Counted from the first letter of the stretch, positions 22,370 through 33,415 are shown. The stretch is 64,000 nucleotides of DNA from Myotis daubentonii (GCF_963259705.1 NC_081861.1:69979623-70043622), one strand, 5' to 3'. Program-made: numbers and translations. Notes: generated from the sequence alone by a model not told the origin.

Positions 22370-22985
22370 TCTTGGAGTCCTCTTTAAATTGTCTAATTCT
22401 CTGACACTTTACATTTAATTCACCTTCACAAATTTTAGCTTCTACCTTTAAATTTATTCCAACCTTGACCACTGCTCTCCACTTTTGCTATAACCACTCT
22501 GTTTTAAGCCCCTATCATCTCTTGTCAAAATGAAAGCAAGAGTCTGTTACATGGTCTTTCTACTCCTGTCTTATTTTCTATTAGTCTTTTTTCTTCACAG
22601 AGCATCCAGAAAATTAAATTTAAGACATAGTTCATATTATAGTACTTCTCTGCTTAAAAAAAAAAAAATGTTTAAATGGCTATCTATCTCATTTTGAGTG
22701 AACACCAAATTCTTTTAATAATGTCCAAATCCTTATGAGATCTGCCTCCTCTGGCACACTGGTTTTGCTATTTTTCAAAGAATACATAAGGAATGCTCCC
22801 CTTTTAGGTGCTTTGCACTTGTAGTTCCCTCTGACAAGCATTCTTCTCTCAGATACTATCAGATATCTACTTGGACACTTCCCTCACTTCCTTAAGCTCT
22901 TTGCTCAATTATCATCTTAGCAAAGAGGCTTTCCTTAATCACCTATTTACTCAATTCAATATTTCCTATTGCCTTTGTCCTTTTA
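22370..22985 (+). mobile_element. Ancient LINE 3'-end-like sequence (L2-like)
   Basis: The run 'tagtacttctctgcttaaaa', 'ctttgcacttgtagttccct' and 'gctttccttaatcacctatt' has the character of an old LINE 3' region found across placental mammals. Divergence is high; the exact family is uncertain. Confidence 0.4.
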
Positions 22986-22993
22986 TTTTTTCA

Positions 22994-23220
22994 CTAGAGG
23001 CCCAGTGCATGAAATTCGTGCATGGGTATGGTCCCTAGGCCTGGCCGGTGATCAGGGCTGATCGGGGTGTTTCTTCCTCTGGCTGCTGGCTGGTGGCTGG
23101 AGCCTTCCTTCATTCTGCGCCACCCCCTGGTGGTCAGCACATGTCATAGTGAGCAGTCGAACTCCAGGTTGGTTGAACTCCAAGGGTACAATTTGCATAT
23201 TAGCTTTTTATTATATAGGA
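22994..23220 (-). mobile_element. Short Helitron
   Basis: CTAG at 22,994-22,997 with hairpin 'gtgcatgaaattcgtgcat'; 5' end 'tcctatataataaaaagcta' (minus) at 23,220. A CTCF-type core on minus ('accaccagggggtggcgc') lies at about 23,119-23,136. Confidence 0.88.
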
Positions 23221-23231
23221 CATCACTAGCT

Positions 23232-23245
23232 ATTATCTATCTATC

Positions 23246-23300
<55 letters not shown>

Positions 23301-23331
23301 ATCTATCTATCTATCATCTATCTATCACCTA
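23232..23331. repeat. (TCTA)n microsatellite
   Basis: 'atct' units with a few 'atcatct' interruptions. The run continues briefly after the Helitron at 23,818 ('ctatctattatctatc'), so the Helitron inserted into it. Confidence 0.95.
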
Positions 23332-23817
23332 CTAGAGGCCCAGTGCATGAATTCGTGCACCAGTAGGGTCCCTCAGCCTGGCCTGTGGGATTGGGCTGAA
23401 ACCGGCTCTCAAACATACCCCAAGGAGTCCTGAATTGCAAGAAGGTGCAGGCTTCTTGCACCTTCTTGCACTGGTGAGGGACCCCACCAGTCCACAATTG
23501 GGGTCGGGGAGGGACACAGGAGATTGTTCAGCCAGGGAGAGACCACGGGAGGTCTCCAGGGCTTGTTCATCCTGTCTCGCTCAGTCCCAATCCACTGGAC
23601 ACCAGCAGCAAACTAACCTACAGGTCGGAGTGTCTGTCTCCTGGTTGTCAGTGCATGTCATATTGACTGGTCGACTGTCTGCCCTCTGGTGGTCAGTGCA
23701 TGTCATAGTGAGTGATTGAGCAACCCTAGCATATCATTAGCATATTATGGCTTTGATTGGTTGAATGGATGACTGGACGGCCAGACACTTAGCATATTAG
23801 GCTTTTATTATATAGGA
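23332..23817 (-). mobile_element. Complete Helitron inserted in a microsatellite
   Basis: CTAG at 23,332-23,335, hairpin 'gtgcatgaattcgtgcac', and 5' terminus 'tcctatataataaaagccta' (minus) at 23,817. A CTCF-type core 'accaccagagggcag' on minus is at 23,681-23,695, with partial copies nearby. Confidence 0.9.
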
Positions 23818-26360
23818 TCTATCTATTATCTATCAGCCATCTGGACATATCTATAACTATATTTATAAGTAGACATAGACATGTTTACTCATATGTTTTA
23901 CTAATTATTCTTTTGTACCACTAAAATGCAAGGATACATGGTCATTGCAGCTAGGGACAACTTATTTCCATGGTGCTATCACCCTAAAATCTAGAACAGC
24001 AAACATGATTCAAAATATGTGTTGAACAAGTCACACAACATAAAAAATTTGGTAAATAAATGACTAGTATAAGCAAATGAAAGTATAAATTAATTTTGAG
24101 ATTTAGAAGCTTAATTTTATTTAGCAACAACTACATTACATTTGTTTTAAAATATAAAGCATTTAATTGTTTTTATCTAGTGTTAATTAAATCAAGTAAA
24201 GCGATAGTTTCCACAATTGTAAAGATTCCCCAGAAATATCTGTGAGACTTTAAAAATACAGAATTCTAGGTCTCCAAAGGTAATTAATAGATGTAGTGTG
24301 GAACTGGCAACTCTATATTAAAAAGCCCCTTAAGTGAAGCTAGACATCTAGCCTTGAGAAACACCAATTTATGTAAGACATTTGGCATTAATCTGAGTCA
24401 TGTTTCTAGGGGACTGATTCCCCTATAGAAACTTGGAGAAGTGAGAGAAATGTAGAAGAAAGTAGGGAATGAGTCATTGGCACCATTGAGCAAACCATCA
24501 ATGAAATAAATAACAGATTCACCATATAATCCTGCTCTGCTCAGATATATTTGGCATTGGCTGGGATACATTTACATTTAAGATAGTTGACATGAGGGAT
24601 GAAGAAACGTCATTATGCAGTTGTCTTACTGAAGATAAGAACACTGAATAGGAATTCTAAAACTTTTTGGCACTATGACATACACTTATTATTTCTTTCA
24701 TTTTGTATCTTTTTCTGTTCTTCCCATACACTGCTAATTCAAACAAAACAAGTTATGATTATATATGTATATATTCTTATGTGTATATATGGAGATTATA
24801 TATATATATATATAATATATATATATATATATTTAAAATAAATGTAATATGAAATTAATTTGTTTTTCAGATTAACATAAGCTTTATTTGAAATATTTAG
24901 AAAAACCATAAGATATGGCCAAAATGAACTTGTAGACGTTTGCCTTTGGTTCTGATTATGCTAAGCTTGCAGAAATTGACAAAATGTTCTTCTCTTCTAA
25001 GGGCCTGGGAATGCATAAAAAGAATTGTAAATGCTCATAAAGATGGTCAATTAAAAAACATTTCTAGTCAAGAGCTGTCCCTAGAATTGGAGGTTGTAAA
25101 ATTAGGACTCTCAAATGGTTTCTGTTTTCTATAACTACAATAAATTAAGATGTAGAATGAGATTGAAGAGTAGCAGCAATTTAAATTATTTTGAGGAATA
25201 TTTAGAAATATTCAAATGTTCAGAATTTAACATTTAGAATCCAAATATACAATATATATGCATTATATACATACTCACCCTTACACACAATCTCTATGCT
25301 TACATATCAAAATGGTTAAAGTTATTTTTTGTAGTAGGACTATGGCATGTTTTTTCTTTTAGTTATTTATCATTTTAAAATATTTCTACAGTGAGCACGA
25401 TGTTTTAAATTATAATCAGAATATGTTTATTGCAATCATTCCTCTGAGAGCTAGTTTTCTCCCTGAGTGTGGCTGTTAAATAAAATTGGGAGCAGAAATA
25501 CATTTCTGTGCAAATTAAATTCATTCAAAATATTACTTTCTATCTCTCATTTTTTGCTGCTTAGGACCACAACAATTCTTGCTTTTCTACATGTATATAT
25601 ATCTACAGTGGGGTTTCCAATTTATGCACATTTTAACCTATAAAATATGAAATTCTGAAGGCTTGTTCTTTTCTCTGAAGTCATTTTCTTTTGAATGCCA
25701 GTTGCAATTTTGTTTTGTTACTTTAAAAATATGAGTCATTCAAAGTCTTTTATTTGTATCCTTTATTTCACTCAGTTATAGTTATTCTGTATTAATAGCA
25801 ATTATGGCAATATTTTGCTTAAGTACTGATTATTAAAGTGCTATACTTGAAAACAATTTAAGCTTCTCAACACTTATGTAAATTTAAACACTGTGTCCCC
25901 AATTTAAGAATCAGTAATTTACACTTGAAAAGGTTAAGTGAGTTGCCAAAGGTTAAGACTTTGTTCTGCAAAATTAAGGCAATATACTGGTTTTGTAAGA
26001 ATTGCTCAGATTGAAATTGGTTTTCCTTTTATTTATATTATAATGCTGTCTACCTTCTTTTTGTAATGTGCATATGGATTAATGCCAACTATGACAGTCA
26101 CTTTAAGCATGTGTACCCTTCATTATATTTTCTCAGAGAAACTGAGATCCCCAAGATTCTTGTAAGTAATTCTCTGGTCCATAAAGAAGAAATGACAGTC
26201 TTTACCTACTTCACAAGATTGTTGTAAGATAAATATGATTGTTATTATTATATTATGATTGTATTCATTCATTCTTAATGTGTCTAAAGAAAATATATTA
26301 TGCATTATACATATTTTAGGTGCTGGAGATACATCTTGGAAAGAATTTACAAATTGTGTA
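23818..26360. other. Unassigned AT-rich DNA with one MER5-like fragment
   Basis: No gene was recognised. Apart from the fragment at 24,240-24,370 and a (TA)n at 24,796-24,835, nothing could be assigned. Confidence 0.45.
24240..24370 (+). mobile_element. MER5-like hAT fragment
   Basis: 'gacttaaa/ttaaaaatacagaa', 'ctaggtctccaaaggtaatt' and 'ctagccttgagaaacacc' resemble the 3' half of MER5A-type MITEs, which end '...tttgagaaacact'. It is old and short. Confidence 0.45.
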
Positions 26361-26361
26361 A

Positions 26362-27009
26362 GTGATCCCCATCACCCTTTGATCACCGGATTGGCCCTCT
26401 GCCCAGGCCTGATGCCTCTAGCCCACGCTTTAGGCCTGGGCATGGGACCCCCATTTCCCCCCCATCACCGGCTCCGCCCCCCACCTAGGCCTGATGCCTC
26501 TAGCCCAGGTGTCAGGCCTGGGCAGGGGACCCCCATCTCCCTATGATTGCCAGCTTGGCCCCTTGCCCAGGCCTGACACCTCTTGCCGAGGCATCAGGCC
26601 AGGGCAGGGAGCCCCCAGGCCTCTTCGATTGCTGGCTCTCCCCCCCGTCCAGGCCTGACGCCTCTGGCCCAGGCTTCAGGCCTGGGAAGGGGACCCCCAT
26701 CTCCCCCCGATCACCGGCTCTACCCTCGCCCAGGCTTGATGCCTCGGCCAGAGGTGTGAGGCCTGGGCAGGGGACCTCCATCTCCCCCTGATCACTGGCT
26801 TCTGGGAGGCTTCTGTGGCTTCTGGGGCCAGCACACGGGGGCCTGGATGGCAGAGCTCACCCTGGGAGCTGCACGGTCCCGCCCTGCCTGCAGTATGCAA
26901 ATTAGCTGCCATCTTTGTTAGCATTTAATTTGCATATCATGCTGATTAGCCAATGGGAGGTGTAGCAAAGGTACGGTCAATTACCATGTTTGTCTATTAT
27001 TAGATGGGA
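26362..27009 (-). mobile_element. Helitron, 5' end intact, 3' truncated
   Basis: The GC-rich body is built of repeated 'gcccaggcctgatgcctc' units. The right end has the 5' module (about 26,880-26,960) and the terminus 'tcccatctaataatagac' (minus). No CTAG hairpin is present at the left; the break falls near 26,362. Confidence 0.8.
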
Positions 27010-27417
27010 CATATTTGTTTCTTATATTTGTTCCTTTCCTTTTTAAAACTCAACCTGTTTTCTAAGCTGTGACCACATTAATTTCCTTTGCATTGCCAAG
27101 TTAGTGAGAGTGGTAAGTCTTGTTATCCTGTTTAATAAGGCTTTTTATGTCTCATGTAATTATAATAGGTTCTGTTGGTCTTTCTGAGAGAAAAAAAACA
27201 AGCAAACAAATAAACAAAAAACATCTGTGTTGTGATATGAAAGAAAAGGTAAAAAAGAAAAGATATTCCAGACAGTATTATTATTATATGCTGAGTTGCA
27301 GGGAGAGAAATAAGAGAGAAAGATGAAGAGAAACTGACATTTTCAAGCAAAGAATTTTAAGTGGCTGTACAACAGATTGTGTGGGAGAGTAGAAAGAGAT
27401 GGCTGTCAGATATGATT
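27010..27417. other. Unassigned DNA
   Basis: A-rich, low-complexity text with no recognisable feature. Confidence 0.4.
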
Positions 27418-28010
27418 GTCTTAGTTTTCTATTGCTAAGTAACATGTAGTGGCTAATTTATTAGCACACAGTTATTTATGTCAGTAGTCCTGGTAGCTTG
27501 ACTGGATTCTCTAGGTAAGGCCCCACAAGGCCAAAGCCAAGCCATCTGCCAACCTGTCCTGTTGGGAGTCTCTGTGGAAGAAACTACCTCTAAGCTTATT
27601 CAGGAATGTGGTGGAATTTAGTTCTGTGCGGTTATAGGATTCAGATTCCTGTTTTTATGCTGGTTCATGACTGGGGGTTGGTATATCTTCTAGAGGCAAA
27701 CAGCATTCCTTGGATCATGGCTCTTTTCTTCTTCAAAGCGCGCAAAAAAGCATCATAAGTATTTGTGCTTCAAATCTCCTTGACTTCCTCTTCTGCAGAA
27801 TTTCTCTTCCCTTTCTTTCTCAGCTTTTCAGGGCTCATGTAATTACATTTTCCCCATTGGGATAATCCAGAAATATTTCTATTATAAGGCCAACTGATTC
27901 ATAACTTCAATTATATCTGCAGAGTTCCCTTTATCATGTAAGGGTAATGTTCACAGGTATGATATCATACCACATTCAGAGTCCCTGAGATTAGGGTATA
28001 AAATATTTTT
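27418..28010 (-). mobile_element. MLT1-type MaLR LTR, reverse strand
   Basis: 'gtcttagttttctattgcta' at the left is the reverse complement of the conserved MLT1 3' end ('...caatagaaaactaa'). 'gggataatccagaaatattt' and 'gttcacaggtatgatatcat' near the right match the MLT1 5' half in reverse. Heavy divergence marks it as an ancient mammalian insertion. Confidence 0.65.
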
Positions 28011-28124
28011 AAGGGTTGTGATTGTGTTACAAAAGAAAGATGTCAGATGTTATGTTTCCAGTTTATGAAGGTATCCGTAACTCATCCTATGTATTTTGGA
28101 TTTTTTTTTCTAAACAATTAGCTT

Positions 28125-28380
28125 ACTTGGACTAATAGAGCACATTTATTCCAATCATTGTTCTAAGTAATTTTTATTATCTCATTGATTAATTTTATAA
28201 TGCTTTTACTTATCTCATTCTCATAACAAATTTGGTGGCAGATATTATTAGTTGTAGTCCATATTATAATCGCTTCTCTGTCTTTTGGCTAAGATCAAGT
28301 GCAATACTCCATATTACAGATGGGAAAACTGCCAAATATTCCACAAATAGTAAATACCAGAGTTAGAGTTTCAGTCCACA
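28125..28380 (+). mobile_element. MIR-like SINE, interrupted by a U2 fragment
   Basis: 'ctcattctcataacaaattt' and 'attacagatgggaaaactgc' match the MIR layout. The U2 segment at 28,269-28,307 lies inside it, flanked by a duplication of MIR sequence. Confidence 0.5.
28269..28307 (+). pseudogene. RNU2: Truncated U2 snRNA pseudogene (5' about 37 nt)
   Basis: 'atcgcttctctgtcttttgg' followed by 'ctaagatcaagtg' matches the 5' end of U2 snRNA, including the start of the branch-point recognition region, with about five mismatches. The copy stops after about 37 nt and has no A-tail. Both sides carry 'tccatatta' (28,258-28,266 and 28,308-28,316), a 9-bp target duplication. This is a tail-less, 3'-truncated retropseudogene and is not expressed. 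Confidence 0.8.
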
Positions 28381-28414
28381 CCATTCACTACTTTCATACA
28401 TTTTCTTTCTTAAA

Positions 28415-28625
28415 GAAGATGCCTGAGGATTCTCAGAGGGAAGGCAGAGGAGGGAAGAGGTCAACCTAAGAATGTATATGCATATATGCATAACCCATGG
28501 ATACAGACAATAGTGAGGTGAAAGCCTGGGGAGGGGACCAGAGTGGGGAGGAGGGGCCAATGGGGAAAAAAGGGGGACATCTGTAATACTTTCAACAATA
28601 AATATAAATAAAAAATAAAAATAAT
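28415..28625 (+). mobile_element. L1 3' UTR fragment
   Basis: 'attctcagagggaaggcaga', 'acccatggatacagacaata' and 'catctgtaatactttcaaca' followed by an A-rich tail. Severely 5'-truncated. Confidence 0.8.
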
Positions 28626-29334
28626 TTGCCAAAAAAGATGAAAGCTATCAAAAGTTTATAAACAGAGAAAAATAAAACAAGATCAGATTTGTATTTTAAA
28701 GGGATTGCTCTGACTCCACATTGATAATGCATTAGTTCAAAATAAGACTTATAGTAAGAAAATTAGTTAAATGGTTTTTACAGTAATGTTGGCAAGAGAC
28801 TGTAGAGTTAAGTGAACCTGTGTGAGGGATGTTTGAGAAGCAAAATCACACTTTATGCTTGAATGGATATGAGTGGAGAGGTTAGAGAGATCAAAGATGT
28901 TTCTCAGTTTTCTGATTTTGGCAACTGAATGGAGATAATATGTGACCTTGGACGAGGAGCAGCTTGGGTGTGAATAAGGAAAAAGGGAGAGGAGATAGTG
29001 AATCTTGCTGATGACAACTTGAGTTTGAAAATAGTCTTAATATGCTCAGTTCCTCCCATAGGCAATTGGCTATGTGGATCTTGATCTTAGTAGAAAGATC
29101 TACACTGGAACATAAATTAAGTTAGGAAGTGAGGTGACTAGATTTACATTTAAAAATCATCTCTCAGAAAAAAAATAAAACTGTGTGCATTTGATTACAA
29201 AAAAAATCATCTCTTAGGCAGTTATGTATAGTATGGAGGTGTCTGTTTATGACAAACTAAAATGCAGATGTTTTTTCAAAAATCAATATGTGGAAACTCT
29301 TTCTGTTAAACCTTACCTTTAAAAAATTGTTGCA
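28626..29334. other. Unassigned DNA
   Basis: No gene, structured RNA or recognisable repeat. Confidence 0.4.
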
Positions 29335-29560
29335 TAGAAGCATGGAACAGACTAAAAAATTTCAGAGGGAAAGCACGGTGGAGGAGTGGATGGGGAGTGA
29401 TTAACCAGGGAACTTATATGCATATGTGCATAGCCCCTGGACACAGAGTGGTGAAGGCCTGGGAGAGGTGGGTACTGGATGGAAGGGGTTAATGGGGGAG
29501 AACACCAAACAAAGGGGACATCTGTAATACTTTCAATACTAAAGATAAATGATAAAAAAT
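29335..29560 (+). mobile_element. L1 3' UTR fragment
   Basis: 'agaagcatggaacagactaa' to 'catctgtaatactttcaata' plus an A-rich tail. A second severely truncated L1 of the same kind as 28,415. Confidence 0.8.
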
Positions 29561-29783
29561 AGTTGCTGATGCCTTTCATATTAACTCTGCCACAGGAGCA
29601 TCTCACAAATGTCTAAGAGATCATTCTGGCTGCTTTTAGGAGAAAGCACTGCAAATATGGAGGGGATGGGGCAAAATATATTGACTTCCAAGCTAAATAC
29701 AGTTGGTGGCTTTAACCACGGTGATCAAATGGTGGTGTTGGTAAAGCTAAAACGAATCAATAAAATACTAAAAAATAAAATTG

Positions 29784-30020
29784 AGCCAAACCGGTTTGGC
29801 TCAGTGGATAGAGCATCGGCCTGCAGACTGAAGGGTCCCAGGTTCGATTTCGGTTAAGGGCATGTACCTTGGTTGCGGGCATATCCCCAGTAGGATCCCC
29901 AGTAGGATCCCCAGTAGGAGGTGTGCAGGAGGCAGCTGGTCGATGTTTCTCATCGATGTTTCTGACTATCTATCCCTCTCCCTTCCTCTCTGTAAAAAAT
30001 CAATAAAAGATATATTTAAA
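29784..30020 (+). mobile_element. Ves SINE with internal triplication
   Basis: The head is 'ccggtttggctcagtggata', the B box 'ggttcgatttc' and the tail 'ctctgtaaaaaatcaataaa'. Target duplication: 'aaaaataaaattga' (29,770-29,783) and 'aataataaaattga' (30,021-30,034). A 13-bp unit 'ggatccccagta(g)' is tandemly triplicated near 29,890-29,928. Confidence 0.95.
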
Positions 30021-30167
30021 AAATAATAAAATTGAATTTTGAAATTTGGTTTTTTCCCTTCCACTTAAATTTAGGTTGTTACAAAATCTCCAAATTTATA
30101 TTATGAAGTGTAGTTGAAGTGTTATTCTGTGATTATTTAAATCAATACTATGTAATCTAAAAATATA

Positions 30168-30539
30168 TCCTATATAATAGAAGCATAATATGCAAATTGA
30201 CCAAACGGCAGAAGGACTGATCCTTAGGACGCACACTGACCATCAGGGGGCAGATGCTCAATGCAGGAGCTGCCCCCTGGTGGTCAGTGCACTCCCACAG
30301 GGGGAACGCTGCTCAGGCAGAAGCCAGGCTCAGGGCTGGTGAGTGTAGCAGCACAGCAGGATCCCCTCCTACTTCTGCTGCAGGTGGACAGTAAGGAGCA
30401 AGGGGTGCCGGACTGAGAGAGCCCCGGACTGTGAGAGGAATGCCTGACTGCTGGCTTAGGCCTGATCCCTGGAGCTAAGGTGCTGGCCAGGCTGAGGGAT
30501 CCACCACTAGTGCACAAATCTTGTGCACTGGGCCTCTAG
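30168..30539 (+). mobile_element. Complete Helitron with a CTCF-motif palindrome
   Basis: TCCTATATAATAGAAGCATA at 30,168; hairpin 'gtgcacaaatcttgtgcac' and CTAG at 30,536-30,539. Positions 30,236-30,291 form an imperfect palindrome made of two inverted CTCF-like cores, 'gaccatcagggggcag' on plus and 'gaccaccagggggcag' on minus. Confidence 0.92.
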
Positions 30540-31043
30540 TATTTATATAATTGCTAATGATTATCTTTTCTCATGAATTTCCTTTCTTTCATAAAGTCTA
30601 TTTAAATAACCTGAACTAAGCCCATGTGTCTATTTTGTTATTCTTTGGAAGTTTAATTTTTAATTGCCCAACTAATTTTGTAATTCTAAGAGACATTGTC
30701 CTTAAAGTATCTTTGGCACCAATTTTCTCGTGGCGCCCATTTTTGACGACACTAGTTGTCACCTATAATTTTTTCATTCAAGCAGTATCACCAACAAAAT
30801 CTTAGTTAGCACATGTTTCTCATTTGATTTTGTTAATTAAATTAGGAATATACTGTAATTCATGAGTGTTGTATTTGTTTTAATTTATTAATTTTACAGA
30901 GAGGCAAAATGTCTTTAATGACTAATATACCCTTAGAAATAGTCCAAGTTACCAATTCACAAAATGTCTTACCCTGTCATTGTAAGGCACTATAATAGTA
31001 CAGTGGATCACTTATGTATTTGTTCGACTCACCTTATATCAAC
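30540..31043. other. Unassigned AT-rich DNA
   Basis: No recognisable feature. Confidence 0.4.
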
Positions 31044-31467
31044 CTAGTGGACTGGTGCATGAATTCGTGAAAACTGAAAGGAAATTAATTAGAAGAAATA
31101 TTTTAATATTGTTATCTGCCTTGCTCTATAATAGAAGTGCCAACCAAATTCACAATCAACAATGACAGATCGAAACACATGCGTGCGATTGGGGTCAGAG
31201 AGCTTTATATGTATTGTGCATGTGTGAGTCAATTTAGCCTTTTATATAGAGAGAATAAACTTGCTTAATTAGACCTGCTTTCTGATGTAGCTAAACTTTT
31301 TCCAGTCCACTGAGGCACCCCAACTTCTCTTTCAGGTAATTGTCAGCAACACAGCAGTAAATATCAACACGAAGCAGATGATTATTGTAGATCATGCAGG
31401 GAAAACAAAGGGTAAAATATTTAACTGCAGCAGTGTTTGACTATATTCTGTGCAGTGAGAAAACCTG
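31044..31467 (-). mobile_element. Helitron-derived segment, second copy of an exon-carrying block
   Basis: CTAG at 31,044-31,047 with the terminus 'gactggtgcatgaattcgtg'. The reverse complement aligns with about 2,795-3,164. It differs by a 46-bp insertion that itself looks like a Helitron 5' end ('tctctatataaaaggctaaa' on minus at about 31,254). Similarity ends near 31,467. Confidence 0.75.
31336..31411 (+). other. Exon-like 76-bp segment with splice sites inside Helitron (copy 2)
   Basis: Acceptor 'cttctctttcag' lies at 31,324-31,335 and donor 'AAAGG|gtaaaa' at 31,412. The 25 codons are open and begin V-I-V-S-N-T-A-V-N-I. About seven substitutions separate it from copy 1 (2,837-2,912); none adds a stop or changes its length. 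The source gene is not recognised. Confidence 0.4.
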
Positions 31468-31504
31468 AAGTCATTTTCAAGATCCACCTCCCTTCCCGCT
31501 TCTT

Positions 31505-31790
31505 CCCCTTCTTTGACTTTTACCAAATTATTATCTGATTATTTGATAATAGCCACTCTGACTGGTGTGATGTGGTATCTCATTGTATTGGGGTTTTTTA
31601 GCTTAACCAACAGAAATTTATTTTATTTTATGTTATTTTTTAATTACTGTTGCCATTTAATATTATTTTATATTAGTTTCAGGTGTACAACATAGTTGGC
31701 AGTCATTTATGTATCTGCAAAGTGACCACCCCAATAATTCTAAAACCTACCTGGTACTAGAATATAGAATATAGTATAATTCTATATTCT
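31505..31790 (-). mobile_element. Old L1 fragments, antisense
   Basis: 'gataatagccactctgactg' and 'gtggtatctcattgta' are antisense ORF2. 'tagtttcaggtgtacaacat' with 'aagtgaccaccccaataatt' resembles another old L1 region. Confidence 0.55.
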
Positions 31791-31804
31791 AGAATTAGAC
31801 TATA

Positions 31805-32272
31805 CTAGAGGCCTGGTGCACAAAATTCATGCACTGGGGATGGGTGGGGGGGTCCCTTAGCCCAGCCTGTGCCCTCTCACAGTCTAGGACCCCTCCCTCC
31901 TTACTGCCCACCTGCTTGCTGCTTCCTACCGCTCAGCTTGCTGCTCCTTAGGCCTTGGGTCTGCTGGGTGGCCGGGCCTGCGGGTTTGTGTCTCTGATAC
32001 CCCCAGCAGCCCCAGCACCTTGATGGCGGGGCTTGGGGCTGCTGGGTGCTGGGGCTGTGGATCTGTGTCTTTGATCAGGACCCCAGCAGCACCAGCACCA
32101 AGTTGGTGGGCCTTGGGGCTGCTGGGTGCCGGGCCTGCTGGTTTGTGTCTCCGATCAAACCCCCAGCAGCCCCCAAACCGCCTCAGTGGGGCTTGGGGCT
32201 ACTGGGTGCCAGGCTCCCCTGCATGTTTGTGACTGTAATCCAGCCCCCAGCAGCCTCAGCACCGCCTAAGTA
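31805..32272 (-). mobile_element. Helitron 3' part with tandem repeats
   Basis: CTAG at 31,805-31,808 with hairpin 'ggtgcacaaaattcatgcac'. Positions 31,960-32,270 hold three to four copies of a roughly 100-bp unit ('ggcttggggctgctgggtgc', 'gtttgtgtctccgatcaa', 'ccccagcagccccagcacc'). No 5' terminus is found nearby. The next same-orientation 5' end is at 40,605, so the whole GC-rich block may be one element. Confidence 0.75.
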
Positions 32273-32984
32273 ACTTAAGGGAAACTTTATTTAGTCTTCT
32301 CTTAAAAGCAATCTAGTTTAAAAATGAGTTGCAGTTAAGAGAGAACAAAGAACATGGTACCTAAGAGTGAGAGAGACAGACAGAGGAGAGGCTGGACACT
32401 GGTCAGGGGCTTACATGCCAACTGTTCTCCACCTGGGAAATGATGTAAAATCGGTTTCTTTAGTTTTCTGCTCAATGGTCTTCGCCAGCGAGTGGAGTGG
32501 CATCTGTTCGCTTCTCCCTGGGGCCTGGCTTGCTCCAGCGGGCTCATATGGGCCTGCCTGCTCCGCCTGGCCCTATCCACACATTGCTTCCTCCGAGTCT
32601 TCCTTGGGCGCAGCCCCAGTCCATCACCTCCTCCTGTGTCTCGCACCGCTTCCACAGGGCCCAGAAAAAGGCCCACACGGAATTCAGGTCTGCAAGGAGC
32701 TGGTCCTCTGCTTTCAGAACCTTCAGGATCTCCGCTTGCAATTGTTCCCTTACGTCACCTTCCTTCCCTACCTCCAGCATCTTCCCGGAGCACCGCATGC
32801 CTGCCCTCCAGCAGCAGGTTATCTTTGTGTGGCTTTCAGGGCAGCCTTCAGGGCCTGGTGGCCTCCGGGCCTGAGGCCTGCCCGGGAAGGCGGGTGGCTC
32901 CCCAGCAAGTCCTGCTGCACCGGGCGCATGTGCTCCTGCTCCCCACCCCACCCTCCAGACATGCGCGGCTCAGGGCCTGGGAGT
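32273..32984 (-). pseudogene. Unidentified mRNA-derived sequence with poly(A) signal
   Basis: On minus, this follows directly after the PLEKHG5 C-terminus. It contains a coding-like stretch ('GDVREQLQAEILKVLKAEDQ', then 'LLADLNSVWAFFWALWKRCE'), an apparent 3' UTR, and AATAAA at 32,291-32,286, about 13 nt before the Helitron repeat array resumes. There is no poly(A) tail. The helical, acidic/hydrophobic pattern suggests real protein origin, but I do not recognise it and it does not fit the PLEKHG5 tail I know. It could be a second retrocopy fused to the first, or an unfamiliar isoform or 3' region. Confidence 0.4.
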
Positions 32985-33415
32985 TAAGCAGCAGGGTGGT
33001 CCTGATGCAGTAGAGCTGGTCCAGCGTCAGCTTCCTGTGCTGGGCAGAGATCCCAGGGGCGGCTCAGGCTGGACCCTGGGGGAGGTCCTTGAGGGCCACT
33101 CTCTGCTCCTCCTGGTGGGCCCTTTGGGCTCCCCCACCAGGCAAGTGGTCCTGCCCTCCATCTCTGATAGCTGGGAGCCACTGCCAGGGCTTGATGGCCC
33201 CTGCAATTCCAGCAGGACCCAGCTTCCTGAGGGGAGCCCTGAGTCCTAGTGCCAGTGGCTGTGGCAGCCAAGCAGAGTTCCTACAGGCTGTGGCTGGGGG
33301 CTGGGGGCTGGGGGCTCCCCCTCGGTGGAGGTGGTGACCCCTGCCAGCAGCTGCAGGAGGTTGGCCTCAGATTTGGACTTGAGCAGGGAGGCTTTAGAGC
33401 TCTCTCAGGAGTTGG
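32985..33415 (-). pseudogene. PLEKHG5: PLEKHG5 retrocopy, C-terminal part
   Basis: On minus, the text gives 'LLKSKSEANLLQLLAG'-like residues, '[17 protein letters not shown]', 'SPRVQPEP' and '[20 protein letters not shown]' in three frames. These are landmarks of the extreme C-terminus of PLEKHG5, a RhoA guanine-nucleotide exchange factor. Frameshifts and stops abound. Its upstream neighbour, the DH/PH part, lies at 38,790-39,490, beyond retroviral sequence. The roughly 250-residue linker between them is missing, probably deleted around the insertion. Confidence 0.82.

Noticed and set aside
26259..26924. Overlapping proline/glycine-rich frames
   Set aside because: They are shadows of the repeated 'ggcctgatgcctc' units in a Helitron body, open on both strands.
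28269..28307. Functional U2 snRNA gene
   Set aside because: Only about 37 nt remain, with mismatches, no snRNA promoter and a target duplication.
32367..32987. 206-codon plus-strand frame in GC-rich DNA
   Set aside because: It is antisense to the retrocopy block, has three overlapping open frames because of GC content, and shows no domain.
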